Below are positions 7,767 to 17,183 of a stretch of 64,000 nucleotides of DNA, in pieces (position 1 is the first letter of the stretch; every line of letters begins with the position of its first letter). Below the pieces are notes generated by a model. It had not been told where the DNA came from and did not search any database. It worked only from the letters and a program-made list of their open reading frames with translations. This DNA is from Actinomycetota bacterium (GTDB taxonomy: Bacteria > Actinomycetota > Nitriliruptoria > Nitriliruptorales > JAHWKO01): assembly GCA_019347675.1 (NCBI GenBank), contig JAHWKW010000006.1, forward strand, positions 93,329 through 157,328. Reading direction: 5' to 3'. Both the position numbers and the translations under genes were made by a program.

Positions 7767-10160
7767 CTAGCCTCCGGTCGTCGCGGTCGCCGTCGGCGTC
7801 GGTGACGTGGTCGTTGACGGGGTCGGGGACGGCGACGGGGATGGCGACGGGGAGCTGGTCTGGGTCCCACCGCCGCCACCGCCCACACCGGCACCTTCCT
7901 CGCCCGGCAGGATCGAGTCGTTGTTCTGTGACGTGTCCGTTGGAGTCGGACTCGCCGTCTGCGTCCGGGTCGGCGTCGGTGAGGGGCTCTGCGTCCGGGT
8001 GGGCGTGGGACTCGGTGTCGGCGACCGAGTAGGTGACGGTGACGGGCTCGGTGACGGTGACGGGCTGGGTGACGGTGACGGGCTGGGTGACGGTGACGGG
8101 CACTCCTGGCCGGGTGCCAGCGCCGTCTGGAAGGACCCGCCTTCAGTGTCGGGGCACTCGACCGGTTGCGGGGTCGGAGAGTCCTCGTCCGGTGACGGGC
8201 CCGGCTCGGGTTCCCCGCCCACACCTGTCAGCGCTGAGTAGTCGGGCTCGGGGAAGCCCACGACCTCGAGTCCCTCGACGGCCTGTGCCATGTACTGGCC
8301 CCAGGTCGCCGCCGGGTAGCTGCCTCCGGTGAGCTCCACCTGCAGTTGGCGGTTCTCGACGTTGCCGAACCACACCGCGGTCGCCAACTGGGGGACGTAC
8401 CCGACGAACCAGCCGTCCCGGCCGTCCGTGGTGGTTCCGGTCTTCCCCGCGGCCGGGCGGCCGATCGCTGCGCGCGTCCCGGTCCCCGAGCGGATGTTGT
8501 CCTGCAGGATGTCGCTGATGACGTACGCCACGTTGGCCGGGATCGCGCCGTCGTGCCGTGGCTCGGAGTCGATGATCACCCGCCCGTCACCATCCTCGAC
8601 ACGGCGCACCATCCGAGGCACCGCATGCACCCCTCCGGCGGCGAACGTCGCGTACCCCTCCGCCATGCTGAGCACGCTCACGTCGGCGCTGCCGAGAATC
8701 AGCGACGGGTGCGTGTGGAGCCACTCCGCCGGGATGCCCGCTCTGGCGGCCATGTCCTTCACGGCCGCCGAGCCCACCTCCTTCGCGAGCTGCACGAACA
8801 CGGTGTTGGTCGAGGTGAGCGTCGCCTGGCGGACGGTCTGGCGCCCGAAGCCCTGGTGGGCGAAGTTGCGCACCCGGTAGGGGTCGTAGCCCTCGAAGTC
8901 CATCGTGATCTGCGCGGGTGCGGGGAACGTCGACCGGTCGGGGTGGTTGCCGGCGGCGACGAAGGCGGCCAGGCCGAACGGCTTGAACGCCGACCCGGGC
9001 TGGTTGCCCTGGTTCTCACCGGTGCTGGGGCTCGCGACCGCGGCGTTGAACGGTTGGACGCCGATGTCGGGCCCGCCGACGAGAGCGCGGATCCCGCCGT
9101 TCTCCGGGTCGATCGACACGATCGCGCCCGACACGGGCGGTCCGCCGCCGGTCTCCTGGTTGAACTGTGCGATGTTCTCAGTGAGCACCGCCTGAGCGGC
9201 GCTCTGCATCGCCGCGTCCATCTCGGTGTGGACGACCAGGCCACGGTAGACGGCCTCTTCCCCGCCGAGGACCTGTGTCAGTTCCTGTCGCAGCGCCTCG
9301 AGGTAGTAGGCGGCCGGTCCGCGATCGACGGTCTGTCGGGCGGTCGTCTCCGGTAGGCCCTCGCCCGTGATCTGCTCGGCCTCCGCCTGCGACAACCACC
9401 CTTCGGTGACCATGCCGTCGAGGACGTAGCGGCGGCGGCGGTCGGCGCCGACGGGGTCGTCCGCGGGGTCCAGCCGCTCGGGAGCCTGGATCATCCCGGC
9501 GAGCGTGGCGGCCTGGTTGACCGTGAGGTCGGTGGCGGGGCGTGCGAAGTAGGTTTCGGCCGCGGACTGGATCCCGTACGCCCCCCGCCCGAAGTAGATC
9601 GTGTTGAGGTAGAACTCCAGGATCTGATCCTTGGAGTACTGCCGCTCCATCTTGACGGCGAGGACCGCTTCGTTGGCTTTGCGCCAGAACGTCCGCTCCG
9701 GTGACAGGGCCGCGTTCTTGATGTACTGCTGGGTGATCGTGGAGCCGCCCTCCTCGATCTCGCCGGCACGGACGTTGGTGAACAGTGCGCGGAGTGTGGC
9801 CGTGATCGAGATCGGGCCGTGCTCGTAGAACCCCCGGTCCTCCGCTGCCATCGCCGCGTGCGGGACGTGCTCGGGCAGCTCGCCGAGGTCGACGTCCTCC
9901 CGGGCGGCGGTGGGGGACAGGGAACCGACCTCGCGCCCCTCGCGGTCAACGACCTTGGTCGCGGTGGCGGCGACGTCCTCGGGGAGGGGGACCGCGGCGA
10001 ACAGGTAGGCGAAGAGGAAGAACAGCGCGAGGATGCCCAGCAGCGCGGGGATCGTGAGGATGTACACGGCGGGTTGGCGGTACCAGGCCTGCCCCGGTTG
10101 CCACAGCGCGCGGTACCAGGGCCGCCCGGTGGTCCGGTCCGGCGACGTTGTGCGTGCCAT
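7767..10160 (-). CDS. Class A penicillin-binding protein (bifunctional transglycosylase/transpeptidase) with Ser/Pro-rich tail
   Basis: A 797-residue peptidoglycan synthase. One membrane anchor (residues 31-56) follows a short cytoplasmic N-terminus. The GT51 domain has AAEDRGFYEH (catalytic Glu107) and GGSTITQQY (138-146). The transpeptidase has GSAFKPF (Ser390, Lys393), STN (450-452) and KTGTT (Lys573). From about residue 645 a 150-residue extracellular tail is made of Pro/Ser/Thr repeats, partly from an 18-bp DNA repeat, with an embedded Gly-rich segment and two cysteines. ATG 10160 is chosen over an upstream GTG at 10196. It is the first of two class A PBPs, with an RDD gene between them. 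Confidence 0.95.
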   Translation of the reverse strand: MARTTSPDRTTGRPWYRALWQPGQAWYRQPAVYILTIPALLGILALFFLFAYLFAAVPLPEDVAATATKVVDREGREVGSLSPTAAREDVDLGELPEHVPHAAMAAEDRGFYEHGPISITATLRALFTNVRAGEIEEGGSTITQQYIKNAALSPERTFWRKANEAVLAVKMERQYSKDQILEFYLNTIYFGRGAYGIQSAAETYFARPATDLTVNQAATLAGMIQAPERLDPADDPVGADRRRRYVLDGMVTEGWLSQAEAEQITGEGLPETTARQTVDRGPAAYYLEALRQELTQVLGGEEAVYRGLVVHTEMDAAMQSAAQAVLTENIAQFNQETGGGPPVSGAIVSIDPENGGIRALVGGPDIGVQPFNAAVASPSTGENQGNQPGSAFKPFGLAAFVAAGNHPDRSTFPAPAQITMDFEGYDPYRVRNFAHQGFGRQTVRQATLTSTNTVFVQLAKEVGSAAVKDMAARAGIPAEWLHTHPSLILGSADVSVLSMAEGYATFAAGGVHAVPRMVRRVEDGDGRVIIDSEPRHDGAIPANVAYVISDILQDNIRSGTGTRAAIGRPAAGKTGTTTDGRDGWFVGYVPQLATAVWFGNVENRQLQVELTGGSYPAATWGQYMAQAVEGLEVVGFPEPDYSALTGVGGEPEPGPSPDEDSPTPQPVECPDTEGGSFQTALAPGQECPSPSPSPSPSPSPSPSPSPSPSPTRSPTPSPTPTRTQSPSPTPTRTQTASPTPTDTSQNNDSILPGEEGAGVGGGGGGTQTSSPSPSPSPSPTPSTTTSPTPTATATTGG
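8032..8100. repeat. 18-bp coding repeat in the PBP tail
   Basis: Just under four copies of GGTGACGGTGACGGGCTB inside the PBP gene, encoding alternating Ser-Pro on the minus strand. Less regular GTCGGNGTCGG repeats flank it. This is a likely hotspot for tail-length variation. Confidence 0.85.
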
Positions 10161-10295
10161 GGCCAGATACTCCCCGTGTACGGCTGGTCGCGCCACGTTG
10201 TGTCACCGGCCGGTCGGACGCATCGCCAAGCGGTGTCGGCTTGGCCCGGGCCGAGGTTACGGTGTTGCGCGCGGCCTCAACGCGGAGGGCGGCGC

Positions 10296-10850
10296 ATGAA
10301 CGCGCGGTCAGCAGCTGCCGGCGGTGCTCCAGACGGCAGGTGGGAACCCGCCGACGTCGGACGTCGCGTCGGTGCGGACGTGATCGACTTCGTGGTTCTG
10401 CTCACCCTCGGCCTCGTCGTCACGGTGATCTTGCGGATCGTCGGTCTCAACATGGCAGAGACCGCCGTGGGTGGCGCTGGAGGTGTCAGCACGCTGGCGG
10501 GGCTCGGGGTCACCATCATCACCCTCGTCGCCCACCTCGTCGTCCACCTGGGGTACTGGCTGTACACGGAGGGCTCGCGTGCCCGTTCGATCGGGAAGAT
10601 GGTGATGAACCTCAAGGTCGTCCGCCCCGACGGGTCGCCGATCGACCATGCCGACGCGTTCAGGCGGCGCATCATCTTCTACCTGCCGTGGTTGATGGCC
10701 TGGATCCCGTGGTTCCCGATCGACGTGCTCGTCCTGATCGCCTCGCTGGGACTGCTCCTCGCGGGACTGATCAGCTACCTCGTCAACGACCCCGACCACC
10801 GCGGCTTCCACGACCGCTTCGCTGGCACGGTGGTGATCCAGGCCGGCTAG
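10296..10850 (+). CDS. RDD family membrane protein
   Basis: A 184-residue integral membrane protein. It begins RWEPADVGRRVGADVIDFVVLL, where the Arg-Asp pairs of the first helix define the RDD family. Hydrophobic spans cover roughly residues 26-45, 65-90 and 130-165. A characteristic YWLYTEGSRARSIGKMVMNLKVV segment and a C-terminal DHRGFHDRFAGTVVI are present. The biochemical role of RDD proteins is not settled; some have been linked to ion or osmolyte transport. Its stop codon overlaps that of the convergent PBP gene within CTAG (10847-10850). Confidence 0.9.
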   Translation: MNARSAAAGGAPDGRWEPADVGRRVGADVIDFVVLLTLGLVVTVILRIVGLNMAETAVGGAGGVSTLAGLGVTIITLVAHLVVHLGYWLYTEGSRARSIGKMVMNLKVVRPDGSPIDHADAFRRRIIFYLPWLMAWIPWFPIDVLVLIASLGLLLAGLISYLVNDPDHRGFHDRFAGTVVIQAG

Positions 10851-13060
10851 CCGTCTCCACGCGGGCGCCCCGCCGTCCGGCTGGGGGCGTTTTTCGTCTC
10901 ACGCTGCACCCGATCGATGGTGCGTAGCCCGGTCAGCTCGGGCGTGGGGAAGTCATCGGTCGGTTGCCCGTCGAGGGCCGCCGACATGAACGCCGCCCAC
11001 GTCTCAGCCGGGAGCGCCCCGCCGGTCATGCGGTCCATCGGGGTGTTGTCGAGGTTGCCGTACCACACGACCGTCACGAGCTCGGGGACGTACCCGGCGA
11101 ACCAGGCGTCACGGTGCTCGTCGGTGGTCCCCGTCTTCCCCGCAGCCGGCCGGTTGAGGTCCGCTGCCTTGCCGGTGCCCGACTCCACCACCCGTGTCAG
11201 CACGTCGGTGACGACCTGTGCCGTGCGCACCCCCATGGCCCGGGTGTGTCGCGGCTCGTCGCGACGGACGACCGTGCCGTCGTGTGCGACCACCTGTCGG
11301 ATCAGACGGGGTTCGGTCAGCACGCCACCGCCGGCCATCGTCGCGTACCCGGTGGCCAACTCCAGCGGAGAGATGCTTCCGACGCCGAGCGTGATGGTCG
11401 GCACCGCCGGGAGCTCACTGCGGATCCCGGCGCGGCGGGCGACGTCAACGACCGCTTCGGGACCGACCGTCGCCACCATCTGCATGTAGACCGTGTTGGT
11501 CGAGGTGGTGGTGGCTTCGCGCACGGTCTGGACGCCGTAGCCGGCTCGGCCATAGTTCGTCACCGTCACATCCGGACCGGGGACTTCGACGTCGATCTCG
11601 CGCGGCGCGCGGAACCGCGAGGACGGCGCGTACCCCGCTTCGACGAACGCGGCGAGCGTGAACGGCTTGAACGCCGACCCTGCGGGCCGTCGCGACTCGA
11701 CTGCGGTGTTGAGCGGCTGCCTGACGTAGTCGGGCCCACCCACCATCGCACGAACCCCGCCGTCCCGCGGGTCGATCGCGACGAGCGCGCCGGAGTCGGC
11801 TCGTCCGTCGAGATGGTCGGCGATGACCTGATCCGCGAGTCGTTGCAGGTCCAGGTCCATCTCGACCTCGACCCGGTAGCCGGTGAACGGAGCGTCCTCG
11901 CCGAGCTCCGCCGCGAGCTGCTCCCGAACCGCGTCCAGGTAGTAGGGCCCGACGTCGTGGGCGACGGCGTTGCCGCCGAAGGCGCTGGGCACGCCTGCGG
12001 CGATGGCGTCGTCGGCCGCGGCAGCCCGCAGCCAACCCTTGGCGGCCATGCCTCGCAGCGTGGACACCCGACGCACGTTCAGCGTGTGGGGCGCTCCCGC
12101 CGGGTCCAGCTGCTCGGGCTGGGCGATCATCGCAGCCAGGGTCGCAGCCTGGTTGACGTCGAGCTGCGTGGCGGGCACGCCGAAGTAGGTCCGCGCCGCG
12201 GCGCCGATGCCGTACGCGCCCCGCCCCCAGTAGATCGTGTCGAGATAGCGCTGGAGGATCGTGTCCTTGTCGAGCTGACGTTCCAACTTCAGCGAGATCA
12301 GAGCTTCTTCGACCTTCTTGCTCAACCCGGGCCGCAGTTCACCTGTCAGCAGACCGACGTACTGCTGGGTGATGGTGGACCCACCCTGCTCCACGGTGCC
12401 TGCGGTGAGGTTCGCCCACAGCGCCCGGAGGCTCCCACGGATCGAGATCCCGCGGTGCCGACGGAATGTTCGGTCCTCGGCCGCCAGGACGGCGTGTACC
12501 ACGTGCGCAGGGAGCTCGTCGACCGCCACGGGGTCGTGTGCCTGGGCGCGGAGCGAGCCGAGTTCGCGCCCTTCGGCGTCGACCACGACGGTGGGGAGCG
12601 CACCCGCCGCAGGCGGGACCTGCGCCCCGGCATAGGCGACCGCCAAGGTCACCAAGGCGGCGAGGCTGACGATGGCGCTCGCGAGGACGGAACCGCTGGC
12701 CAGACGCCGGACGGCCGGACCTCTCACGGTGCGGTGGAGGCGGTCGACCGCGAGGATCAGCCACGCCGCAGCGATCACCGCCGCGGTGCGCAGGCCCTGG
12801 CGGATCCGCGAGGCCGCGGCACGGCTGCGATCCGCGGCGCGCCGGCCAGCCTTGGCCGCGCCGCGCGCCGCCACGCGTCCCAGGCGGGGGGCCAGCGCTC
12901 GTTCGGCACGCAGCCACAGTCGCAGGGTCGCGATGATCAGCTGCAGGCGGGCCGTGAGCGGCGCCAGGCGGGCGGACAGCCCGTCCCACCCGTGGCGGAG
13001 TTCCTCGCCGAGCGCTCTCGGCCGTCGAGGGGGCCGTCGGGGCGGGGAGCGGTCGGTCAC
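10847..13060 (-). CDS. Class A penicillin-binding protein, second copy
   Basis: A 737-residue bifunctional peptidoglycan synthase, starting with GTG at 13060. A long basic cytoplasmic N-terminus (120 residues, Arg-rich, with one short hydrophobic stretch at 91-105) precedes the membrane anchor at about 121-147. The glycosyltransferase has AAEDRTFRRH (Glu195) and GGSTITQQY (226-234). The transpeptidase has GSAFKPF (Ser462, Lys465), STN (520-522) and KTGTT (Lys642). It lacks the Ser/Pro tail of the PBP encoded at 7767-10160. Its last codons overlap the terminator of the convergent RDD gene. Confidence 0.95.
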   Translation of the reverse strand: MTDRSPPRRPPRRPRALGEELRHGWDGLSARLAPLTARLQLIIATLRLWLRAERALAPRLGRVAARGAAKAGRRAADRSRAAASRIRQGLRTAAVIAAAWLILAVDRLHRTVRGPAVRRLASGSVLASAIVSLAALVTLAVAYAGAQVPPAAGALPTVVVDAEGRELGSLRAQAHDPVAVDELPAHVVHAVLAAEDRTFRRHRGISIRGSLRALWANLTAGTVEQGGSTITQQYVGLLTGELRPGLSKKVEEALISLKLERQLDKDTILQRYLDTIYWGRGAYGIGAAARTYFGVPATQLDVNQAATLAAMIAQPEQLDPAGAPHTLNVRRVSTLRGMAAKGWLRAAAADDAIAAGVPSAFGGNAVAHDVGPYYLDAVREQLAAELGEDAPFTGYRVEVEMDLDLQRLADQVIADHLDGRADSGALVAIDPRDGGVRAMVGGPDYVRQPLNTAVESRRPAGSAFKPFTLAAFVEAGYAPSSRFRAPREIDVEVPGPDVTVTNYGRAGYGVQTVREATTTSTNTVYMQMVATVGPEAVVDVARRAGIRSELPAVPTITLGVGSISPLELATGYATMAGGGVLTEPRLIRQVVAHDGTVVRRDEPRHTRAMGVRTAQVVTDVLTRVVESGTGKAADLNRPAAGKTGTTDEHRDAWFAGYVPELVTVVWYGNLDNTPMDRMTGGALPAETWAAFMSAALDGQPTDDFPTPELTGLRTIDRVQRETKNAPSRTAGRPRGDG
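10866..10894 (+). terminator. Intrinsic terminator of the RDD gene, inside the convergent PBP coding end
   Basis: CGCCCC (10866-10871) pairs with GGGGCG (10884-10889), and an inner GCC/GGC pair extends the stem around a GTCC loop. TTTTT (10890-10894) follows. It lies 15 bases after the RDD stop codon and is read through as coding sequence by the PBP gene on the other strand. Confidence 0.75.
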
Positions 13061-13193
13061 CGTCGCTCCTCACGTCCGCCCGCACCGCTCCAGTGTGAGA
13101 CCCGGCAAGGCGACGCGGCCGGAACCACCCGTCCGACGGGACGGGAAGCCGGGCCGGCCCACTAGCGTTCGCCGCGGTGAGACGGGAGGACAC

Positions 13194-13802
13194 GTGGCGC
13201 GCTACCGGGCCGGCCTGGAGACGAGGGAGCGCATCCTGGACGCCACCCGCGCACTGCTGGGTGAGGTCGGGTTGGAAGGCACGACGCTGAAGGCGATCTG
13301 CGAGCGCGCCGAGGTGGGAGCCGGCAGCTTCTACAACCTGTTCGCCTCCAAGGAGGAGGTGGTGCTCTCGGTCGTCCGTGAGGCGATCACGGCGGTCGAC
13401 GCCGCCCATGACGCGGGTGTCCGCGAACGCGAGAGCGTCGAGGACCTCGTCGACGCCTACCTCGGGTTCATCACCGGACAGCCGGACCTCGCCCGGATCT
13501 ACCTCCAGGCCGCCGTGGCATGGGGTCTGTCCGACCGGGCACTGGCCGTGCGGTTCACCCGTCACCAGGACCAGCGCGTCCAGCGCCTGGCCGCGGCCCT
13601 GCGCCGCGAGCAACCCGGTGTGCGGCCGGGGGACGCACTGCTGCGCGCCCAGCTCCTCCTGGCCGCCTTGAACGGTTTGACCGTGAACTGGCTGCTGGAC
13701 CCAAGCTTCGCGCTCGATCTGCACCGCGGGTTGCTGCTGCGCGCGGTGCGGGCGGGTTCCTGCGTCGGTGAAGCCCGCGGAGCTCGGGTCGGCGGGTCCT
13801 GA
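13194..13802 (+). CDS. TetR family transcriptional regulator
   Basis: A 202-residue regulator. The N-terminal ETRERILDATRALLGEVGLEGTTLKAICERAEVGAGSFYNLFASKEEVV is a complete TetR helix-turn-helix. The C-terminal 140 residues form the variable ligand-binding and dimerisation part. GTG 13194 follows a GGGAGGA ribosome site. It is divergent from the second PBP and lies 85 bases upstream of the CNNM transporter pair on the same strand; either could be its target. No clear palindromic operator was seen in the gap. Confidence 0.9.
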   Translation: MARYRAGLETRERILDATRALLGEVGLEGTTLKAICERAEVGAGSFYNLFASKEEVVLSVVREAITAVDAAHDAGVRERESVEDLVDAYLGFITGQPDLARIYLQAAVAWGLSDRALAVRFTRHQDQRVQRLAAALRREQPGVRPGDALLRAQLLLAALNGLTVNWLLDPSFALDLHRGLLLRAVRAGSCVGEARGARVGGS

Positions 13803-13887
13803 CCCGCCAGGAACCGCTCGCTAGCCTCGACGACGTGGACGCCGACGAGCCCAGTCCGCATACAGGCCGGGTGGCCGGTGCACTCCC

Positions 13888-15228
13888 ATGAGCCTCGTCC
13901 CCGGTCTCCTGCTCGTCGCAGCCCTGGTCGTGGCGTCCGGCTTCTTCGTCGCCGCGGAGTTCGCGATGGTCGCCGGCCGCCGGGCGACGATCGACGACCT
14001 CGCCGCACAGGGCAGCCGCCGCGCCCGCGCCGCGGCCGCGGAGATGCGCCGCCTGTCGTTCATGCTGTCGGGGGCGCAGCTGGGCATCACGGTCACCACG
14101 TTGGTGCTCGGGTACGTCTCGGAGTCGGCGTTCGCTCCGATCCTGCGCCCCGCGATCGCGGGGTTGGGTGTGCCCCAGGGCAGCGTGCGCGGCATCTCCT
14201 TGGTCGTGGCGCTGGTCGTCTCGACCGTCCTGTCGATGGTGGTCGCCGAGCTCGCCCCCAAGAACCTCGCGATCGCGCGCCCCGAGACCACCGCGCTGGC
14301 GGTCGCTATCCCGATGCGGATCTACTCGCTGGTGCTCGGCCCGGTGATCCGCCTGTTCGACGGTGCGGCGAACGCTGTCACACGGCTCCTCGGTCACCAA
14401 CCCCAGGAGGAGCTCCTCGCCGGGTACGACGCCGACGAGCTGGCTCTGATCATCGAGGCGTCCCGCGAGGAAGGCCAACTCGACGAGGAGAAGGCAGCGC
14501 TGCTGCTCCGCGCGGTCGAGCTCGGTGAGCGGCGCGCGACCGAGGTGATGGTGCCGCGACCGGACGTGGTCTGGCTGCGTGCCGGCGATCCACTCGATGC
14601 GCTGCGGCGCGCGGCCAGAGACACCGGCCACTCGCGCTTCCCGGTGCAGGGCCAGCACGAGGACGACGTGGTCGGGACCGTCCACATCAAGGACCTGCTC
14701 GACGTGCCGGCGCAGCGTGCGGGCACGGCGACGATCGACGACATCATGTACGAGCCGCTGATCGTCCCCGAAAGCCACATGCTGCGTCGCCTGCTGGCTG
14801 ACCTGCGACAGCACCGGCGCACGTTCGCGGTCGTGGTCGACGAGTACGGCGGGGTCGCGGGGATCGTCACGCTCGAGGACGTGCTGGAGGAGCTCGTCGG
14901 CGAGATCGAGGACGAGTTCGATCCCAGCACCTCCCCGGTGCTGCGCCGTGTGGGCGTCGGCCGTTACGTGGTGCCCGGTCGCATGCGGGTCGACCGGTTG
15001 GAGGACGTGCTCGACACCGACATCGAACAGGGCGACTTCGAGACCGTCGCCGGGTTGGTCCTGGCGCGGCTGGGCCACATCCCCCAGGTCGGGGAGTGGG
15101 TCGAACACGACGGTTGGCGCCTGATGGTGATCGGCGTGGACGGCAACCGTGTCTCCGAGATCCTCCTGGAGCGGATGCACGAACGCGGCCCGTCCGTCGG
15201 TCGCCCGGCGTCGGGCGACCAGCGGTGA
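13888..15228 (+). CDS. CNNM/CorC-family membrane protein with CBS pair (hemolysin-like), first copy
   Basis: A 446-residue protein. An N-terminal DUF21/CNNM membrane domain (residues 1-150, hydrophobic spans near 3-25, 55-75 and 95-115, with VVAELAPKNLAI) is followed by a CBS pair (about 210-335; MVPRPDVVWL, DDVVGTVHIKDLLDV, VVDEYGGVAGIVTLEDVLEELVGEIEDEFD). A C-terminal CorC_HlyC transporter-associated domain covers about 350-435. Members are linked to Mg2+ or Co2+ export. ATG 13888; the stop overlaps the next gene as GTGA. The two adjacent paralogues suggest a heteromeric transporter, as in many actinobacteria. Confidence 0.92.
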   Translation: MSLVPGLLLVAALVVASGFFVAAEFAMVAGRRATIDDLAAQGSRRARAAAAEMRRLSFMLSGAQLGITVTTLVLGYVSESAFAPILRPAIAGLGVPQGSVRGISLVVALVVSTVLSMVVAELAPKNLAIARPETTALAVAIPMRIYSLVLGPVIRLFDGAANAVTRLLGHQPQEELLAGYDADELALIIEASREEGQLDEEKAALLLRAVELGERRATEVMVPRPDVVWLRAGDPLDALRRAARDTGHSRFPVQGQHEDDVVGTVHIKDLLDVPAQRAGTATIDDIMYEPLIVPESHMLRRLLADLRQHRRTFAVVVDEYGGVAGIVTLEDVLEELVGEIEDEFDPSTSPVLRRVGVGRYVVPGRMRVDRLEDVLDTDIEQGDFETVAGLVLARLGHIPQVGEWVEHDGWRLMVIGVDGNRVSEILLERMHERGPSVGRPASGDQR

Positions 15229-16601
15229 CGCCGGGGTCGCTCGCAGCCGAAGGGCCGCTGGCGGTGCAGGTCCCCGTCCCGGTCGCGGTGGCGATCGCCG
15301 TGCTGCTGCTGGCGGCCAACGCCTTCTTCGTCGCGGCGGAGATCGCGCTCCTGGCGGCCCGCCGCACCCGGGTCGAGGAGCTCGCCGCCGAAGGCGACCG
15401 CCGCGCACAGCTGGCCGCCGCCGCGCTCCGCGAGCTGTCGATCACCTTCTCCGGCGCTCAGCTGGGCATCACCATGGCGTCGCTGGGGCTCGGCGCGGTC
15501 GCCGAACCGGCCGCCGCCCGGCTGCTGGAGCGGGCGTTGGCGCTGACGACGATCCCTGCCGGGCTCCGTCCCGCGCTCGCGATCGTGGTGGGTCTGTCGA
15601 TCGTGGTGTTCCTGCACATGGTCGTCGGCGAGATGGCCCCAAAGAACATCGCGCTGGCCAGCGCCGAGACGGTCGCGCTCCGGCTCGCACCCGCCTTCCG
15701 GGTGTTCGTCGTGGTGTTCCGCCCGATCATCACGGCGCTGAACGCCACCGCGAACGTGTTGCTCCGCGTGGTCGGTGTGGAACCGCGGGACGAGATGGGG
15801 CTGGTGCACACGCCCGATGAGATCGCGTTGCTGCTCCGCGAATCCAACCGTGAGGGCATGCTGCAGCCGCAGGACGCTCGGGTACTGGCCGCGGCGCTGT
15901 CGCTCAACCGCATCGACGCCAGGGCCGCCATGACCCCCCGCGTGGACCTGCACGCCGTTCCCGCCACCGCCGGCGCCCACGACGTGCTCAGCCTGGCGCG
16001 TGAGACGGGGTTCACGCGCTTGCCCGTCTACCACGACGACATCGACGACGTGGTCGGGATCGTGCACGTCAAGGACGTCCTGATCCGCGACGCTGACGAG
16101 CTCGTTGACCTGTCCGTGGCCGACATCCTCCGCCCGATCTCCGCCGTCCCCGAGAGCCGGGACCTGGAACGCCTGCTGCGCGACATGCGGGGCGGGCGGT
16201 CCCACGCCGTCCTGGTCCTCGACGAGTTCGGCGGGACGGCGGGGCTTGTGACCCTCGAGGACATCCTCGAGGAGCTGGTCGGCGACATCGAGGACGAGTT
16301 CGACCCGATGATCCGCCACGAGTCGGTGCGCCAGCTCGGGCCGGACCGTTGGCTGGTTCCCGGCACGTTGCGCCGCGACGAGCTGACGGAGCACACGGGC
16401 CTGGCCCTCGCCGAAGGGGAATCCGAAACCGTCTCCGGTCACCTCACCGAACGGCTGGGCCGCCTGCTTCAACCCGGCGACGTGGTGGAGGAAGACGGTT
16501 GGATCCTGCGGGTGCGCTCGCTGGATGGGCGCCGGGCGGGGGACGTGGAGGTGGTCGCACCCCACGGGCGAGGCCACGACGGCGCCCCGGTGGGCGCCTG
16601 A
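15225..16601 (+). CDS. CNNM/CorC-family membrane protein with CBS pair, second copy
   Basis: A 458-residue paralogue of the preceding gene with the same architecture: membrane DUF21 domain (AANAFFVAAEIALLAARRTRVEEL; MVVGEMAPKNIAL), CBS pair (MTPRVDLHAV; DDVVGIVHVKDVL; VLDEFGGTAGLVTLEDILEELVGDIEDEFD) and CorC_HlyC domain. GTG 15225 overlaps the upstream stop by four bases, so the pair is translationally coupled. The Mug glycosylase gene starts directly after its stop. The two copies differ enough that the duplication is probably old. Confidence 0.92.
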   Translation: MTPGSLAAEGPLAVQVPVPVAVAIAVLLLAANAFFVAAEIALLAARRTRVEELAAEGDRRAQLAAAALRELSITFSGAQLGITMASLGLGAVAEPAAARLLERALALTTIPAGLRPALAIVVGLSIVVFLHMVVGEMAPKNIALASAETVALRLAPAFRVFVVVFRPIITALNATANVLLRVVGVEPRDEMGLVHTPDEIALLLRESNREGMLQPQDARVLAAALSLNRIDARAAMTPRVDLHAVPATAGAHDVLSLARETGFTRLPVYHDDIDDVVGIVHVKDVLIRDADELVDLSVADILRPISAVPESRDLERLLRDMRGGRSHAVLVLDEFGGTAGLVTLEDILEELVGDIEDEFDPMIRHESVRQLGPDRWLVPGTLRRDELTEHTGLALAEGESETVSGHLTERLGRLLQPGDVVEEDGWILRVRSLDGRRAGDVEVVAPHGRGHDGAPVGA

Positions 16602-17183
16602 GTGGGCTTCCGCCGCGAGGAGCTCGAGTCGTTCCGTGACGAGACCGTGCCCGACCTCGTCGGCGATCACGTCCGGCTGCTGTTCGTGGGGATCAACCCG
16701 GGCCTGTGGACGGCCGCGACCGGAGCCCACTTCGCGCACCCGGCCAACCGATTCTACAAGGCGCTGTACCTCGGCGGGATCCTCGACCGACCGCTCGACG
16801 CCAGCGACGGGTACGACGACGCTGCGGTGCAGGCCCTGACCTGCAAGGGGATCGCGATCACCAACCTCGTGGACCGCGCCACCGTCCGGGCGAGCGAACT
16901 CGGTCGGGAGGAACTGCGCCAGGGCAGAGACCTGATCGAGGACAAGGCGCGCGGCTGGGATCCGGTGGTCGTGGCGGTCGTCGGGGTCACCGCGTACCGG
17001 ACGGCGTTCGGGCGGCGGGACGCCGACGTCGGCCGTCAGGACGACAAGCTCGGTGACGCGCAGCTGTGGGTGCTGCCCAACCCCAGCGGGCTGAACGCGC
17101 ACTACCAGGTCGACCAGCTGGCGCGGCTGTACCGGGCAGCCGCCGAGGACGCGGGGCTGGACCTGGGCCCCTTGCGGTCGTGA
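16602..17183 (+). CDS. mug: Mismatch-specific uracil/thymine DNA glycosylase
   Basis: A 193-residue base-excision repair enzyme that removes U (or ethenocytosine) opposite G. The motif FVGINPGLWTAATGAHFAHPANRFYKALYLGG contains the GINPG active-site loop and the HPANRF element of the Mug/TDG branch. The C-terminal VLPNPSGLNAHY is the DNA-insertion loop (NPSGLN). GTG 16602 begins immediately after the upstream TGA. It is followed by a GTGA overlap with the HAD gene, so it belongs to the five-gene block on this strand. Confidence 0.92.
   Translation: MGFRREELESFRDETVPDLVGDHVRLLFVGINPGLWTAATGAHFAHPANRFYKALYLGGILDRPLDASDGYDDAAVQALTCKGIAITNLVDRATVRASELGREELRQGRDLIEDKARGWDPVVVAVVGVTAYRTAFGRRDADVGRQDDKLGDAQLWVLPNPSGLNAHYQVDQLARLYRAAAEDAGLDLGPLRS

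Noticed and set aside
13555..17102. Long open frames on the minus strand opposite the CNNM, mug and HAD genes (up to about 700 codons)
   Set aside because: They are low-complexity shadows of high-GC genes; the opposite strand holds recognised protein families with coupled starts.
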